Origin: Acidobacteriaceae bacterium KBS 146
GTDB lineage: Bacteria > Acidobacteriota > Terriglobia > Terriglobales > Acidobacteriaceae
NCBI GenBank assembly: GCA_000688615.1
Contig: JHVA01000001.1
Coordinates: 1,240,001 to 1,304,000, forward strand
Direction: 5' to 3'
DNA: 64,000 nucleotides
Positions 8,945 to 17,469 of the stretch are shown piece by piece. The notes under the pieces were generated by a model, which saw only the letters and a list, made by a program, of their open reading frames with translations, was not told where the DNA came from and searched no databases. How positions within the stretch are numbered: position 1 is the first letter of the stretch; each line of letters starts with the position of its first letter. The translations under genes were made by a program, and so were the position numbers.

Positions 8945-9068
8945 AGCAGTTGACAGTTGGTGAAAGTCGCTGAGTTTCTAGCCGGTGGGCCAGACCGTTG
9001 AACGATCAGCGGGGGGGACGATCTCAAAGCAAAGGAGGGATTCAGTAGAAGCCGGCCGACCGAGCTTT

Positions 9069-10043
9069 TTAGTAGGTCGTCCTTGATACATTATCCGCTC
9101 GGTACTTTGAAGGGCTGGTGCCCTCAAGTTTCCGAAACATACGGGCGAAGTGACTCGGGTTCTGAAATCCGGCGTCGAGTCCTGCGTCGATGATGCTGCG
9201 CTTGGGGTTGCGCAGCAGCTGTTTGGCACGTTCGATCCTCTGCAACAGAACATAACTATGCGGAGCATGACCTGTGCTCTGTTTGAATAGCTCCGAAAAG
9301 TAATGCGGACTCATGCCAGCAATCGCAGCAAGTTGCGACAGGCTAATGTTCTCCTCCAAACTGGAGGCGATATACTCACGAACACGCTTCAGGCGATATC
9401 CCGGTAACCCTCCCTTGAAGTTCGCAGGCGTGACTTGTCGCACGGCGTAACGCTTCACTAGGTACACTGCCAGCGTATTGGCCAGGGATTCCCCGTAGAT
9501 AGCTCCCGCAGGCGAACCGTCATCAAGATCAGCTGTCATTTCGAATAGCAGGGCTGAAATATGGCGGTCAATCAAATCCCAGTGTTCCGTTAGCTCAATC
9601 TCGGTTTCGTGTGCGGTCTCGTCCAATGCATTGGTGAGGAGGCTCGTCTGCATGGCTACAGCCAGACGCTGAGTCGGCCCAGCCCAATTCACTTCATCCA
9701 CGGTCCCCCGAGGCAAAAGGAACATTGTGCCCGGACGTGAAGTAAATCGGAGAGTTCGGCCTTTTGTGTGTACCTCGTATTTGACGGCTCCGCTTATTAC
9801 GACATGCAAGAAGTCATCTGGATGTTCGTGACGGGGTATGAAAACGGCTGGAACCGTGTGGTTCTCTAATGCAATACCACCCCACTGCGCAGTTGACCGG
9901 GTCGGACAGCTATCTAGGAACGGTTCGGGGCGACCTTCACGAACGACATCGATTGCAGGAACAATGAGACGGCTAACCGTGGGAGGCCGTGCTTGGGCGG
10001 CATTCTCGGATTCCGATACGCAGTTACGATTCCTATCGCCCAT
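9069..10043 (-). CDS. AraC-family transcriptional regulator with cupin sensor domain
   Basis: 324-aa regulator. Residues ~60-150 form a cupin-like sensor (PRHEHPDDFLHVVISGAVKY, FTSRPGTMFLLPRGT). The C-terminal ~100 residues carry two AraC helix-turn-helix motifs: LSQLAAIAGMSPHYFSELFK with TGHAPHSYVLLQRIERAKQL, and DAGLDAGFQNPSHFARMFRK ending in GTSPSKYR. ATG 10043 has GGGGGAA upstream. It is divergent from the cupin-DoxX genes with 300 bp between, the usual arrangement for a regulator of the adjacent operon. The inducer is unknown. Confidence 0.9.
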   Translation of the reverse strand: MGDRNRNCVSESENAAQARPPTVSRLIVPAIDVVREGRPEPFLDSCPTRSTAQWGGIALENHTVPAVFIPRHEHPDDFLHVVISGAVKYEVHTKGRTLRFTSRPGTMFLLPRGTVDEVNWAGPTQRLAVAMQTSLLTNALDETAHETEIELTEHWDLIDRHISALLFEMTADLDDGSPAGAIYGESLANTLAVYLVKRYAVRQVTPANFKGGLPGYRLKRVREYIASSLEENISLSQLAAIAGMSPHYFSELFKQSTGHAPHSYVLLQRIERAKQLLRNPKRSIIDAGLDAGFQNPSHFARMFRKLEGTSPSKYRADNVSRTTY

Positions 10044-10343
10044 CAGGTTTCCCCCAGGGGAACCGCTGTGCGTGGCGACTCAGGGGACGGCACGCCAAGG
10101 ACATTGTATTCAGAATTAGATCGGAAGATTTGCACAAAGCCGGTTCTTTGGAACTGCCTTCGCGAGGGGCGGTAGATATGCTCGGGGTGTCTGGATGGGA
10201 AATACGCACCTTCGTCGCTGATGGTTGTAGAGCCCAAAGCACCAGTTCTGGCGGCAGCCCTTGGGGCTTGACGCCAAGCAAAAGTGACAACGAAAGGGAC
10301 GGGTCGCAAAGCTTCAACGCAAATTGTTTAAGGAGACAAGCCG
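10044..10343. promoter_or_regulatory. Divergent AraC/cupin intergenic region
   Basis: 300 bp between divergent starts. No gene seen and no GGTCCA-N17-GGTCCA operator here, so the 10344 cupin is not obviously under the MocR site; AraC-type control is more likely. I could not define a specific operator. Confidence 0.4.
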
Positions 10344-10850
10344 ATGAAACCGAATCAATCGAATCAACGAACTAATTTGATGACAGGAAGCTGGATGCTG
10401 CCCTCTCTTATGTTGGTGGTGGTACTGATGGGACCTAACTCTCTGGGCGCCGCACAAGAGGTAAACAAGCATCTTGCTCAAGAGACGCTGATGGCGCAGA
10501 AGGCGGTCGCGCCGCCGATGGCGCACGAGACTATCACACCGCTCATAACGAAAGATCTGGCAGGAGTTCCCGGCGAGCAGGCTCTGATGTACACCGTGGA
10601 TTTTCCTCCAGGCTTTTCGAGCCCTATCCACCGCCACAATGCTCAAGTGTCTGTTTACGTGCTGGGGGGCTCCGTGGTGATGCAGGTGAAGGGGCAACAA
10701 GAATTCACGCTGTTGCCAGGCCAAACCTTCTATGAAGGTCCCAACGATATTCACATCGTCAGCCGGAACGCCAGTAGTACAAAGCCAGCAAAGTTCCTAG
10801 TGTTCCTAATTCACAAGAAAGGCACTCCGCTGGTAATACCAGCAGAGTAA
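10344..10850 (+). CDS. Exported cupin-domain protein
   Basis: 168 aa. Signal peptide (hydrophobic LPSLMLVVVLMGPNSLGAA) followed by a single small cupin. Motif 1 is PIHRHNAQVSVYVLGGSVVM (metal-binding His-x-His) and motif 2 GQTFYEGPNDIHIVSRN (third His). Typical of periplasmic cupins next to DoxX or oxidoreductase genes; the reaction is unknown. AAGGAG lies 8 nt before ATG 10344. A paralog lies at 16920 with a 7-residue deletion, and a third decayed copy at 8566. Probably co-transcribed with the DoxX gene 51 bp downstream. Confidence 0.9.
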   Translation: MKPNQSNQRTNLMTGSWMLPSLMLVVVLMGPNSLGAAQEVNKHLAQETLMAQKAVAPPMAHETITPLITKDLAGVPGEQALMYTVDFPPGFSSPIHRHNAQVSVYVLGGSVVMQVKGQQEFTLLPGQTFYEGPNDIHIVSRNASSTKPAKFLVFLIHKKGTPLVIPAE

Positions 10851-10901
10851 CGAACAACGGCGAGCAGATCTACTCACAACACTTAATTCCAGGGGAAATA
10901 C

Positions 10902-11384
10902 ATGGATACGATGACAGTGAAGGATTCGAAATTCGCAAGCTACGCAAGCTTGTTGCTAAGAATCGGGCTCGGCTTTGGTTTCTTGTCAGCCGTAGCCGAC
11001 CGACTGGGTCTGTGGGGAACGTTCGGGCAACCGAATGTCGAGTGGGGGAATTTCTCACGGTTCCTGGAATACACCCACACCCTCAATTGGTACTTGCCGG
11101 CAGGAACGATCCCAACGCTCGGAGTCATCGCCACTGGCGCTGAAATTATCTTCGGTCTTCTCCTCGTCGTCGGCTGGCATACCCGCGCTGCCGCGCTGTT
11201 AAGTGGACTTCTTCTGCTGGCGTTCGGGATGGCAATGACGCTGGCGTTAGGAATTAAGGCGCCGCTGAATTTTGCCGTCCTCACGGGGATAGGAGGGGCC
11301 TTCCTTCTCGCAAATTGCGAAAAATTTCCGTTCAGCGCGGATGAGTTGCTGTCCCGTCGAGCCCGTTCAGAGGAAGACAGATGA
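10902..11384 (+). CDS. DoxX-family membrane protein
   Basis: 160 aa with about four membrane helices (for example YASLLLRIGLGFGFLSAVADR, EIIFGLLLVVGW, AALLSGLLLLAFGMAMTLAL). The N-terminal LLLRIGLGFGF and the mid-protein G-x-E-I-x-x-G-L pattern are those of the DoxX/DoxD family (subunits or relatives of quinone-linked oxidoreductases, often with thiol or redox-stress genes). AGGGGA precedes ATG 10902. Its stop overlaps the beginning of a nitrilase remnant. Confidence 0.9.
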   Translation: MDTMTVKDSKFASYASLLLRIGLGFGFLSAVADRLGLWGTFGQPNVEWGNFSRFLEYTHTLNWYLPAGTIPTLGVIATGAEIIFGLLLVVGWHTRAAALLSGLLLLAFGMAMTLALGIKAPLNFAVLTGIGGAFLLANCEKFPFSADELLSRRARSEEDR

Positions 11385-11402
11385 AAGCTGCACAGTTGTA
11401 CG

Positions 11403-11470
11403 GTTCGGTTCCAGCCTGCGAGCTGTCGACAGCGCGGTCGGACGCATCGGTCAGTTGGCATGCCTGAGTG
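11403..11470 (+). pseudogene. Nitrilase gene remnant
   Basis: A ~65-bp stretch reads [17 protein letters not shown] in one frame, matching [18 protein letters not shown] around the catalytic Cys of the intact nitrilase at 13830 (about 80 percent identical bases by eye). Nothing else of the gene is left. It sits directly between DoxX and the aldehyde dehydrogenase. Confidence 0.65.
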
Positions 11471-11519
11471 ATAACAATTGGCGTCCTGAACATCGGGCAG
11501 CACACAAAGGAGCGTAATC

Positions 11520-12971
11520 ATGATAGCCACGTCTACATCACCTAAGTCAGAGTCAACAATCACACCTCCCGAAAAAATGCGTTTGCTTTTGGACCGGCAG
11601 CGAGCAGCTTTCGCTGAAGACGGAATCGCAACCTACGAGGTCCGTATCGACCGAACGGATCGACTCATAGCGCTCATGGTCGAAAACAAAGACGAGATAG
11701 CAAGCGCTCTAGATGAAGATTTTGGTCATCGCAGCAACGAGGCGTCCTTGCTTACCGAGGTATGGTGGATCGTCGAAGGCTACAAGTACAATAAGCTCCA
11801 TCTACGGGAGTGGATGCAGCCTCAGATCCACGAGGCGATGTTCCCGGATGCAGAGGCCCGCGTCGAGTATCAGGCAAAGGGCGTTGTTGGGGTGGTGAGT
11901 CCGTGGAATTTCCCATGGAACCTCTCATTCAATCCCATCGGCTATATCATTGCCGCTGGTAATCGTGTCATGTTGAAACCCTCCGAACTGACGCCAGTGA
12001 CTTCGGCCTTAATGGCTAAGCTTGCAAATCGATACTTTGATGAAACGGAGTTGGTAGTCGTACAGGGCGGCCCGGAGATTGGAGCGGCCTTTACAGCGCT
12101 GCCGTTTGACCATTTGATTTTCACGGGTGGCATGAGGGTGGGCTCAGCGGTCATGCGCGCTGCGTCAGCTTCCCTGACGCCCGTGACACTGGAACTCGGA
12201 GGCAAGTCGCCTGCCGTCATCGGAAGGTCGGCAGACTTTGGCGATGCAGTTCGCAGAATTCTAACTTGGAAGACCTTCAACGCCGGGCAGGTGTGCATCG
12301 CACCCGACTACGTGCTCTTACCTAGCGGACTTGAAGAACAATTTGTAGGGGACGCGAAGGCTGCTGTGGCATCCATGTACCCGAGACTCAAGAATAACCC
12401 GGACTACACCTCGATCATCAACGAACTGCATTTTAAGCGCCTAAGAAACTGGCTGGCCGACGCGGAGTCGAAAGGTGCTGAAGTGATTGAGCTGAATCCC
12501 TCTTCCGAAGACCTGTCAGATGTGGCCGCACGCAGATTTGCACCCACTCTCCTTTTGAAAGTTACAAACGAAATGACTGTACTTCAGGAGGAAATCTTCG
12601 GTCCCTTGCTGCCGGTGGTTACCTACGAAACTCTCGATGAAGCAATCGCATTCATCAACGCGCGTAGCCGCCCGCTTGCGCTCTACTACTTTTCCAATGA
12701 CGCCGCGGAAGAGCGACAGCTGCTCAATCGGACTACGTCGGGAGGCGTTACGGTAAACGACTGCATGACTCATGCTCTCGACCACAGTCTTCCGTTCGGC
12801 GGAATTGGTGCCTCTGGAATGGGTGCTTACCACGGTAAACAGGGGTTTCTTACGTTCAGCCATGCTCGCGCCATCTATCGGCAGAGCAAAACTCCGCAGG
12901 CTGAACTCCTCTTCCGCCCTCCGTTTGGAGAGCCGGTAAAGGCATTCCTGGCGAACGGAATCACAAAATAG
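11520..12971 (+). CDS. Aldehyde dehydrogenase, coniferyl-aldehyde dehydrogenase type
   Basis: 483-aa NAD(P)-dependent aldehyde dehydrogenase, oxidising an aldehyde to the acid. Seen: Asn motif SPWNFPW, cofactor motif FTGGMRVGSAVMRAA, Glu in TLELGGKSP, catalytic Cys in FNAGQVCIAPDYVL, and the late motif EEIFGPLLPVV. The ~480-residue length and LHLREWMQPQIHEAMFPDAEARVEYQAKGVVGVV region match the class-3-like coniferyl aldehyde dehydrogenase subgroup. AAAGGAG precedes ATG 11520. A close paralog (21928-23412) is under the MocR operator; this copy has lost that upstream site and follows the nitrilase remnant. Confidence 0.93.
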   Translation: MIATSTSPKSESTITPPEKMRLLLDRQRAAFAEDGIATYEVRIDRTDRLIALMVENKDEIASALDEDFGHRSNEASLLTEVWWIVEGYKYNKLHLREWMQPQIHEAMFPDAEARVEYQAKGVVGVVSPWNFPWNLSFNPIGYIIAAGNRVMLKPSELTPVTSALMAKLANRYFDETELVVVQGGPEIGAAFTALPFDHLIFTGGMRVGSAVMRAASASLTPVTLELGGKSPAVIGRSADFGDAVRRILTWKTFNAGQVCIAPDYVLLPSGLEEQFVGDAKAAVASMYPRLKNNPDYTSIINELHFKRLRNWLADAESKGAEVIELNPSSEDLSDVAARRFAPTLLLKVTNEMTVLQEEIFGPLLPVVTYETLDEAIAFINARSRPLALYYFSNDAAEERQLLNRTTSGGVTVNDCMTHALDHSLPFGGIGASGMGAYHGKQGFLTFSHARAIYRQSKTPQAELLFRPPFGEPVKAFLANGITK

Positions 12972-13072
12972 CTCGTGTAGAGGCGCCTTCACTCTCGAGT
13001 CGAATTCCGAGCGGCGACGGATGCTGAAAATGATTTGCAGACTTGGCCCTGTGGGATTCACCGGAGGTTGTT

Positions 13073-13753
13073 ATGAAATTGTGCGAATTGAAAGAAGAAG
13101 TCGGTATCAATTCGATCGTTCTTGCTGCGACTGATGAGGCACTAGTCAAAGAGGCAAAAGCGGGAGACCACGCTGCCTTTGCGGAGCTCTGGGAACGACA
13201 CTCGAAAAAAGCATTCAACACGGCCTTTCGGATCATGAAGAGCCGAGCTGATGCAGAGGATGTGATGCAGGATGCGTGGCTGAAAGCCTACGTTCATTTA
13301 TGTGCTTTCGATGGCAGAGCGAAGTTTTCAACATGGCTCATCCGTATCGTGATTAATTCGGGGCTTATGACTCTTCGTAGAAGGCGCTCACACCCCCAGT
13401 CTTCGATGGAAATCACTGACGGCGAGATCTGGAAGGATTGTGAGTTTCCAGACCACACGGAGAACGTTGAAGAGCTCTATGCAAAACACGAAGGAATAGA
13501 GCGTTTGAGGCAGGCAATCTGCCGCTTGCAACCTACGTTGCGAAATATTGTTGAGATTCACCAATCAAGTGCGGGGTCGGTAAAGGAAATCGCCGAACTT
13601 GCCGGCATTTCAGTCGCCGCCACGAAATCGCGTTTGTTGCGTGCCAGGATCGTTTTGCGTAGGGGATTAGTTAGTGAAGTTTCGGGCAAGCGTTGCCACA
13701 TAACACCTAATTTACTTCCACCTATCGAATTGGATCAATCGTTTCAGGGTTAA
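13073..13753 (+). CDS. ECF-type RNA polymerase sigma factor
   Basis: 226 aa. Region 2 (residues ~25-95) includes AFAELWERHSKKAFNTAFRI, then ADAEDVMQDAWLKAYVHL and FSTWLIRIVINSGLMTLRRR. Region 4 (~155-205) includes LQPTLRNIVEIHQ and a helix-turn-helix VKEIAELAGISVAATKSRLL. ATG 13073 with GGAGG 6 nt upstream is preferred over the in-frame TTG at 13043. No anti-sigma gene is adjacent; a C-terminal tail of ~25 residues follows. It may drive the nitrilase-DUF302 operon that starts 77 bp downstream (inference). Confidence 0.92.
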   Translation: MKLCELKEEVGINSIVLAATDEALVKEAKAGDHAAFAELWERHSKKAFNTAFRIMKSRADAEDVMQDAWLKAYVHLCAFDGRAKFSTWLIRIVINSGLMTLRRRRSHPQSSMEITDGEIWKDCEFPDHTENVEELYAKHEGIERLRQAICRLQPTLRNIVEIHQSSAGSVKEIAELAGISVAATKSRLLRARIVLRRGLVSEVSGKRCHITPNLLPPIELDQSFQG

Positions 13754-13829
13754 CGTTGCACTCAAATGCACGTAATCGCATTCAGATGAGTTGAGATTAC
13801 TCGGACGATTTCGAGTAAAGGAGATTGCT

Positions 13830-14825
13830 ATGACCACCATAAAAGCGGCTGCCGTACAAATCAGCCCTGTGCTCTACAGCCGCGAAGGTACTGTCAAGAA
13901 GGTCGTCGAGAAGATCATGGAACTCGGTCGCCAGGGCGTACAGTTCGCCACCTTTTCGGAGGCAATAGTGCCGTACTATCCCTATTTCTCCTTTGTCCAG
14001 CCACCTTTCCAAATGGGCGCAGAACAACTGAGGTTAATTGAACAAGCGGTGACTGTACCATCGGCCGCCACCCATGCCGTCGGCGAAGCCTCCAGGCAAA
14101 CCGGAATGGTCGTGTCCATTGGAGTCAACGAACGCGATGGTGGCACGCTCTTTAACACGCAATTGCTGTTCGATGCTGACGGGACCTTAATTCAGCGTCG
14201 CCGCAAGATTTCCCCGACCTACCATGAACGCATGATCTGGGGGCAAGGCGACGGCTCCGGACTGCGAGCGGTCGATAGCGCAGTCGGGCGCATCGGTCAG
14301 TTGGTGTGCTGGGAACATTACAACCCGCTGGCCCGTTACGCCTTGATGGCTGATGGCGAGCAGATCCACTCGTCGATGTACCCTGGTTCGTTCGGGGGCG
14401 ACATTTTCGCCGAGCAGACTCAAGTCAACATCCGTCAACATGCATTGGAGTCTGGCTGCTTCGTCGTCAACGCCACCGCCTGGCTCAATGCCGATCAGCA
14501 GGCCCAGATCATGCACGACACCGGCTGCCCCGTCGGCCCCATCTCCAGTGGTTGTTTTACCACGATTGTCTCGCCGCAAGGCGAATTGATGGGAGAACCC
14601 CTGCGTTCTGGTGAAGGCGTGGTGATTGCCGATCTTGATTTCTCTTTGATCGACAAGCGTAAGCGGCAAATGGATTCCCGTGGACACTATAGTCGCCCGG
14701 AACTGCTCAGCCTCTTGATTGACCGCGCCCCTGCTGCCTATGTCCATGAACGTAACGCGCATTCTATGTCGATTGTCGAGACGATCGGTGATGACTGCGC
14801 CCTTCTTGTAGGAGAATCACGATGA
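13830..14825 (+). CDS. Nitrilase (carbon-nitrogen hydrolase)
   Basis: 331 aa. Hydrolyses nitriles to carboxylic acid and ammonia, in the cytoplasm. The Glu-Lys-Cys triad is visible: Glu in [13 protein letters not shown], Lys in [20 protein letters not shown], Cys in [15 protein letters not shown]. The signature WGQGDGSG and the length agree with branch 1 nitrilases (aliphatic/aryl nitriles) rather than amidases. AAGGAGA lies before ATG 13830. The last 4 nt (ATGA) overlap the next gene, so they are translationally coupled. A remnant of a second copy lies at 11403. Confidence 0.93.
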   Translation: MTTIKAAAVQISPVLYSREGTVKKVVEKIMELGRQGVQFATFSEAIVPYYPYFSFVQPPFQMGAEQLRLIEQAVTVPSAATHAVGEASRQTGMVVSIGVNERDGGTLFNTQLLFDADGTLIQRRRKISPTYHERMIWGQGDGSGLRAVDSAVGRIGQLVCWEHYNPLARYALMADGEQIHSSMYPGSFGGDIFAEQTQVNIRQHALESGCFVVNATAWLNADQQAQIMHDTGCPVGPISSGCFTTIVSPQGELMGEPLRSGEGVVIADLDFSLIDKRKRQMDSRGHYSRPELLSLLIDRAPAAYVHERNAHSMSIVETIGDDCALLVGESR

Positions 14826-15352
14826 CAACTTCTAATCCACGCGAAATTCCCTTTAATGGCGTTCGTCTTAGATTCGAAAGCAAGAAGAGTTTCGACGAGC
14901 TCGTGTCTGCACTACTGGCCGACGTCGGCAAACAACCACTGATGATCGACGACCTTCCTGCAAAGTTCGAAAGTTGGGAATCGTACAAGGCTGAGATAGA
15001 ATCACACGTCGGCCCTAGCGGCTTCATATTGTTCGCCCTCATGAATCATGGCGCATGGATCAGGAAAACCGGGATACAGAAAAAGGTACTGCGGGTCATA
15101 ATCGGAAACCCGCTACTGGCCATCACAATGTTGCGGCATGATCTAACGGCTGGTCTTTTCGCTCCGGTCGAACTTATCCTCATTGAAGAGGACGATGATC
15201 AAAGCAGTCTGACCTATGTAAGACCGTCCTCGTTGATGGTTGTCGAGACAAATGAGCCACTGCTGGCCGCCGCCAAAGAGCTTGACGCAAAACTTCAGGC
15301 ACTAGCGGTCAAAGTGACATCAACTAAAGCGACAGGTCTTCGCGGTTCTTGA
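14822..15352 (+). CDS. DUF302 domain protein
   Basis: 176 aa. The central part (about residues 50-155) shows DUF302 features: [49 protein letters not shown] and a final strand region [12 protein letters not shown]302 proteins are small alpha/beta folds of unknown activity, common beside redox and detoxification genes. The start overlaps the nitrilase stop (ATGA), so the two form one operon. Confidence 0.85.
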   Translation: MTTSNPREIPFNGVRLRFESKKSFDELVSALLADVGKQPLMIDDLPAKFESWESYKAEIESHVGPSGFILFALMNHGAWIRKTGIQKKVLRVIIGNPLLAITMLRHDLTAGLFAPVELILIEEDDDQSSLTYVRPSSLMVVETNEPLLAAAKELDAKLQALAVKVTSTKATGLRGS

Positions 15353-15548
15353 ATCCGCCTCCACGATTATTCTCGGGAAAGAGACCGGCGCGCGGGTTCA
15401 GCTGGTATTGCCTGCCGGCAACGATACCGAGATCTGGGATGTTGGGGGAATCGGCGGCGCTAAAAGCCTCGATCTTGAACTTGAGCGTAACTCTCCCCGT
15501 CTCGGACTGCCATTGCGTCAGTGTGAAACTCAAGTCGGGAGGGAACAA

Positions 15549-15967
15549 GTGTTTAGAAAGATCACAGTCGCATTTGACGAGTCCGAAGAAGCTGGTAGAG
15601 CACTGCAGGCAGCAGTCGAGTTGGCCAGATCATTGGACGCAAGTCTTAACGTAATAAGTGTCTTAGAGCCTCCTCCAATTTACTTTTCTTTTTCAACTTT
15701 GGTTGCTCCCTATATTCGGTGGACGGACGAAATGGAAACCAGGTACACCAACTTGCAATCAAAAGCGGCCAGTTGGCAGAAAATGCCGGACTGGCTATCG
15801 ATGCCACCATTTCGAATGGAGATGAAATTGGCAGCATTCTCGCAGCTGCAATTCACAATGAGTGTGACCTTCTTGTCATCGGTATGCCCAAACACACTTG
15901 GATGATTGGCCATACCGCGCATAACCTTGCGGAGGGCGTTCCTTGTGCGCTGCTCGGAATCCGGTAA
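15549..15967 (+). pseudogene. Universal stress protein gene with frameshift
   Basis: UspA-fold protein. The first part, from GTG 15549 (GGGAGGG 6-7 nt upstream), reads FRKITVAFDESEEAGRALQA and VELARSLDASLNVISVLEPP. The second part, in another frame, reads GLAIDATISNGDEIGSILAA, then CDLLVIGMPKHTWMIGHTAH and a final AEGVPCALLGIR. The switch lies at about 15755-15785, near a run of four A. One indel would restore a normal ~140-residue protein. The usual ATP-binding G-2x-G-9x-G(S/T) is poorly kept (GMPKHTWMIGHTAHNL), so it may belong to the non-ATP subgroup. Confidence 0.75.
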
Positions 15968-16355
15968 CAGCGGCTGTTTACGCTTTCCTCTATGAAGGAA
16001 TGGGAGCGCTTATAGAACCCTTACGATCCGTCACGCATATTTCATTCGAGATACTTGACGCAGTGAGCACTATATAGAACTTCGGCATGCGCGAAAGCGC
16101 CATCGTTTAGTCGTTGTAACGCAACTTTCAGACAATGCACTAGCGTGTACCGATAACAGGTTCGCGGTCATTTCATCAACCTGTTGTCGGTAGCTCGGAT
16201 AAGGGCCTTCGCTCCAGACGTTTCGGTCTATAGTGGTACGACATTTGCCGCGCACGCAATCTCTGAAGACCTCCGCATGGAGACCAGAAGGACAACATCT
16301 GCGTGGAGTAATATTTAGATGCACACCGACCGTAGAATGGAAACACAGGGACTAT
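15968..16355. other. Intergenic, no gene seen
   Basis: About 390 bp with scattered stops in all frames; no promoter, repeat or RNA structure that I could support. Confidence 0.4.
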
Positions 16356-16826
16356 TTACAGTTCTATCCAGTCGGTGAAAAACTCGGCAAGCCGGTTGCG
16401 TCTCGCAGTCATGCTGTCATAATAATCGGACCATTCACTGATTCGTCCACTGGTGATTGCCACAATGGAAACGCCCGGCAAAGATCTTCGCACTCGGTAT
16501 TCGCCTCTTGGCCAAAGGGATTCAACATGTGTCGCAGTGACCGTCCATTCGGCGACAACGTGGTTTCCGCTTTCGAAACAAGCCGTGACGTTTAAGTGAG
16601 CATCCGGGAACAGTTCATGCGTCTTATAGAAGAATTCTTCTAGCCGTGCCTTGTCGTTGAACTCGAGTCCCAGTGCGTGGTCGCTAAACTTAAAATTTGC
16701 ACCAAAGTGCTGGACGGCATCGGCAATGTTCCCCTCATTAAGTTTAGCCACGACGGAGGACACTATTTGTTTACCTAGCTCCGTGTGACTCGATTGAATA
16801 TCCAGAACGCTGTTCACTGTTGTCAT
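16356..16826 (-). CDS. NTF2-like (SnoaL/polyketide cyclase-type) protein
   Basis: 156 aa. Helix-rich N-terminus followed by a SnoaL-like cone fold: LNEGNIADAVQHFGANFKFS, ARLEEFFYKTHELFPDAHLN, HVVAEWTVTATHVESLWPRG, SGRISEWSDYYDSMTARRNR. The W-T-V-T-A-T-H and SEWSDYYD patterns are common in the family, whose members isomerise or hydrolyse small ring compounds, or have no known reaction. AAGGAGA lies 7 nt before ATG 16826. It is downstream of the cupin gene (93-bp gap), same strand, possibly in one transcript. Confidence 0.82.
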   Translation of the reverse strand: MTTVNSVLDIQSSHTELGKQIVSSVVAKLNEGNIADAVQHFGANFKFSDHALGLEFNDKARLEEFFYKTHELFPDAHLNVTACFESGNHVVAEWTVTATHVESLWPRGEYRVRRSLPGVSIVAITSGRISEWSDYYDSMTARRNRLAEFFTDWIEL

Positions 16827-16919
16827 TGTGATCTCCTTCGCTTCAGTATGTTGGGTGGCTCGATCGATTGGCTCGGTACGAATTCGACAGCCACCGTCTT
16901 GAGTCCATGCCCATCGTTG

Positions 16920-17357
16920 TTACTTTGCTGATAACACCAGCGGTGCCCTTTTTTTATGAATCATGAACACAAGGAATTGTGCTGGCTTTGTGCTACTTGC
17001 GTTCCGGCTGACGACGTGAATATCGTCGGGATTTTTGTAAAAGCTCTGGCCTGGTCCCAGCGTCAGTGCTTTTTGCCCTCCCACCTGCATCACGACGGAG
17101 CCTGCGAGAACGTAAACAGAAACCTGTGCATCGTGGCGGTGGACTGGGCTGGAGAAGCCCGGCAGAGCTTGCTCGCCGGAAGGGCTTGCCAATTCTTTCG
17201 TTATGAGTTGGGTGATAGTCTCCTGCGCCATCGGCGGCGTGACAGACGTCTGCGCCATTAGCGTGCTGGTTGTGGTCAGGACGGTTGCAATGAGAAATGC
17301 CAGCGCGAACATCGGTTTTGAAGTTATGACAAGTTGTGATTGCACCTTTGATTGCAT
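16920..17357 (-). CDS. Exported cupin protein (paralog with 7-residue deletion)
   Basis: 145 aa; signal peptide MFALAFLIATVLTTTSTLMA and one cupin with SSPVHRHDAQVSVYVLAGSV and GQSFYKNPDDIHVVSRN, so the metal ligands are kept. Compared with the paralog at 10344 it lacks the segment MYTVDFP before the first cupin strand (GEQAL joins PGFSS directly), an in-frame 21-bp deletion. It is the gene nearest the best MocR operator (17380-17436) and is divergent from the MocR gene, so it is a probable direct target. GGGAGATAA precedes ATG 17357. Confidence 0.88.
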   Translation of the reverse strand: MQSKVQSQLVITSKPMFALAFLIATVLTTTSTLMAQTSVTPPMAQETITQLITKELASPSGEQALPGFSSPVHRHDAQVSVYVLAGSVVMQVGGQKALTLGPGQSFYKNPDDIHVVSRNASSTKPAQFLVFMIHKKRAPLVLSAK

Positions 17358-17379
17358 TGGCTTATCTCCCTCAAATAAC

Positions 17380-17436
17380 CCTAGGTCTTATGTGGATTGG
17401 AGAGAAGGTCCATAATGCAAAGGGGGATTGGTCCAC
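17380..17436. promoter_or_regulatory. MocR operator/promoter, copy 2 (between cupin and MocR)
   Basis: Direct repeat GGTCCA at 17407-17412 and GGTCCA(C) at 17430-17435, 23 bp apart. Toward the cupin gene, TTATGG-N17-CATAAG gives a candidate core promoter, followed by the conserved block CTAGG about 20 nt before the start codon. MocR proteins such as GabR and PdxR are known to bind direct repeats, which fits this geometry. Confidence 0.72.
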
Positions 17437-17469
17437 TTCGTCAGTTGCCAGGAGGTCAGGAAACAAGCG

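Noticed and set aside
14187..14762. 191-codon minus-strand frame across the nitrilase
   Set aside because: The plus strand has the full nitrilase triad; this frame is its mirror.
15324..15548. 74-codon minus-strand frame (GRVTLKFKIEAFSAADSPNI)
   Set aside because: Faintly resembles the C-terminal end of a TonB-dependent/Oar-type receptor, but is too short and isolated to call.
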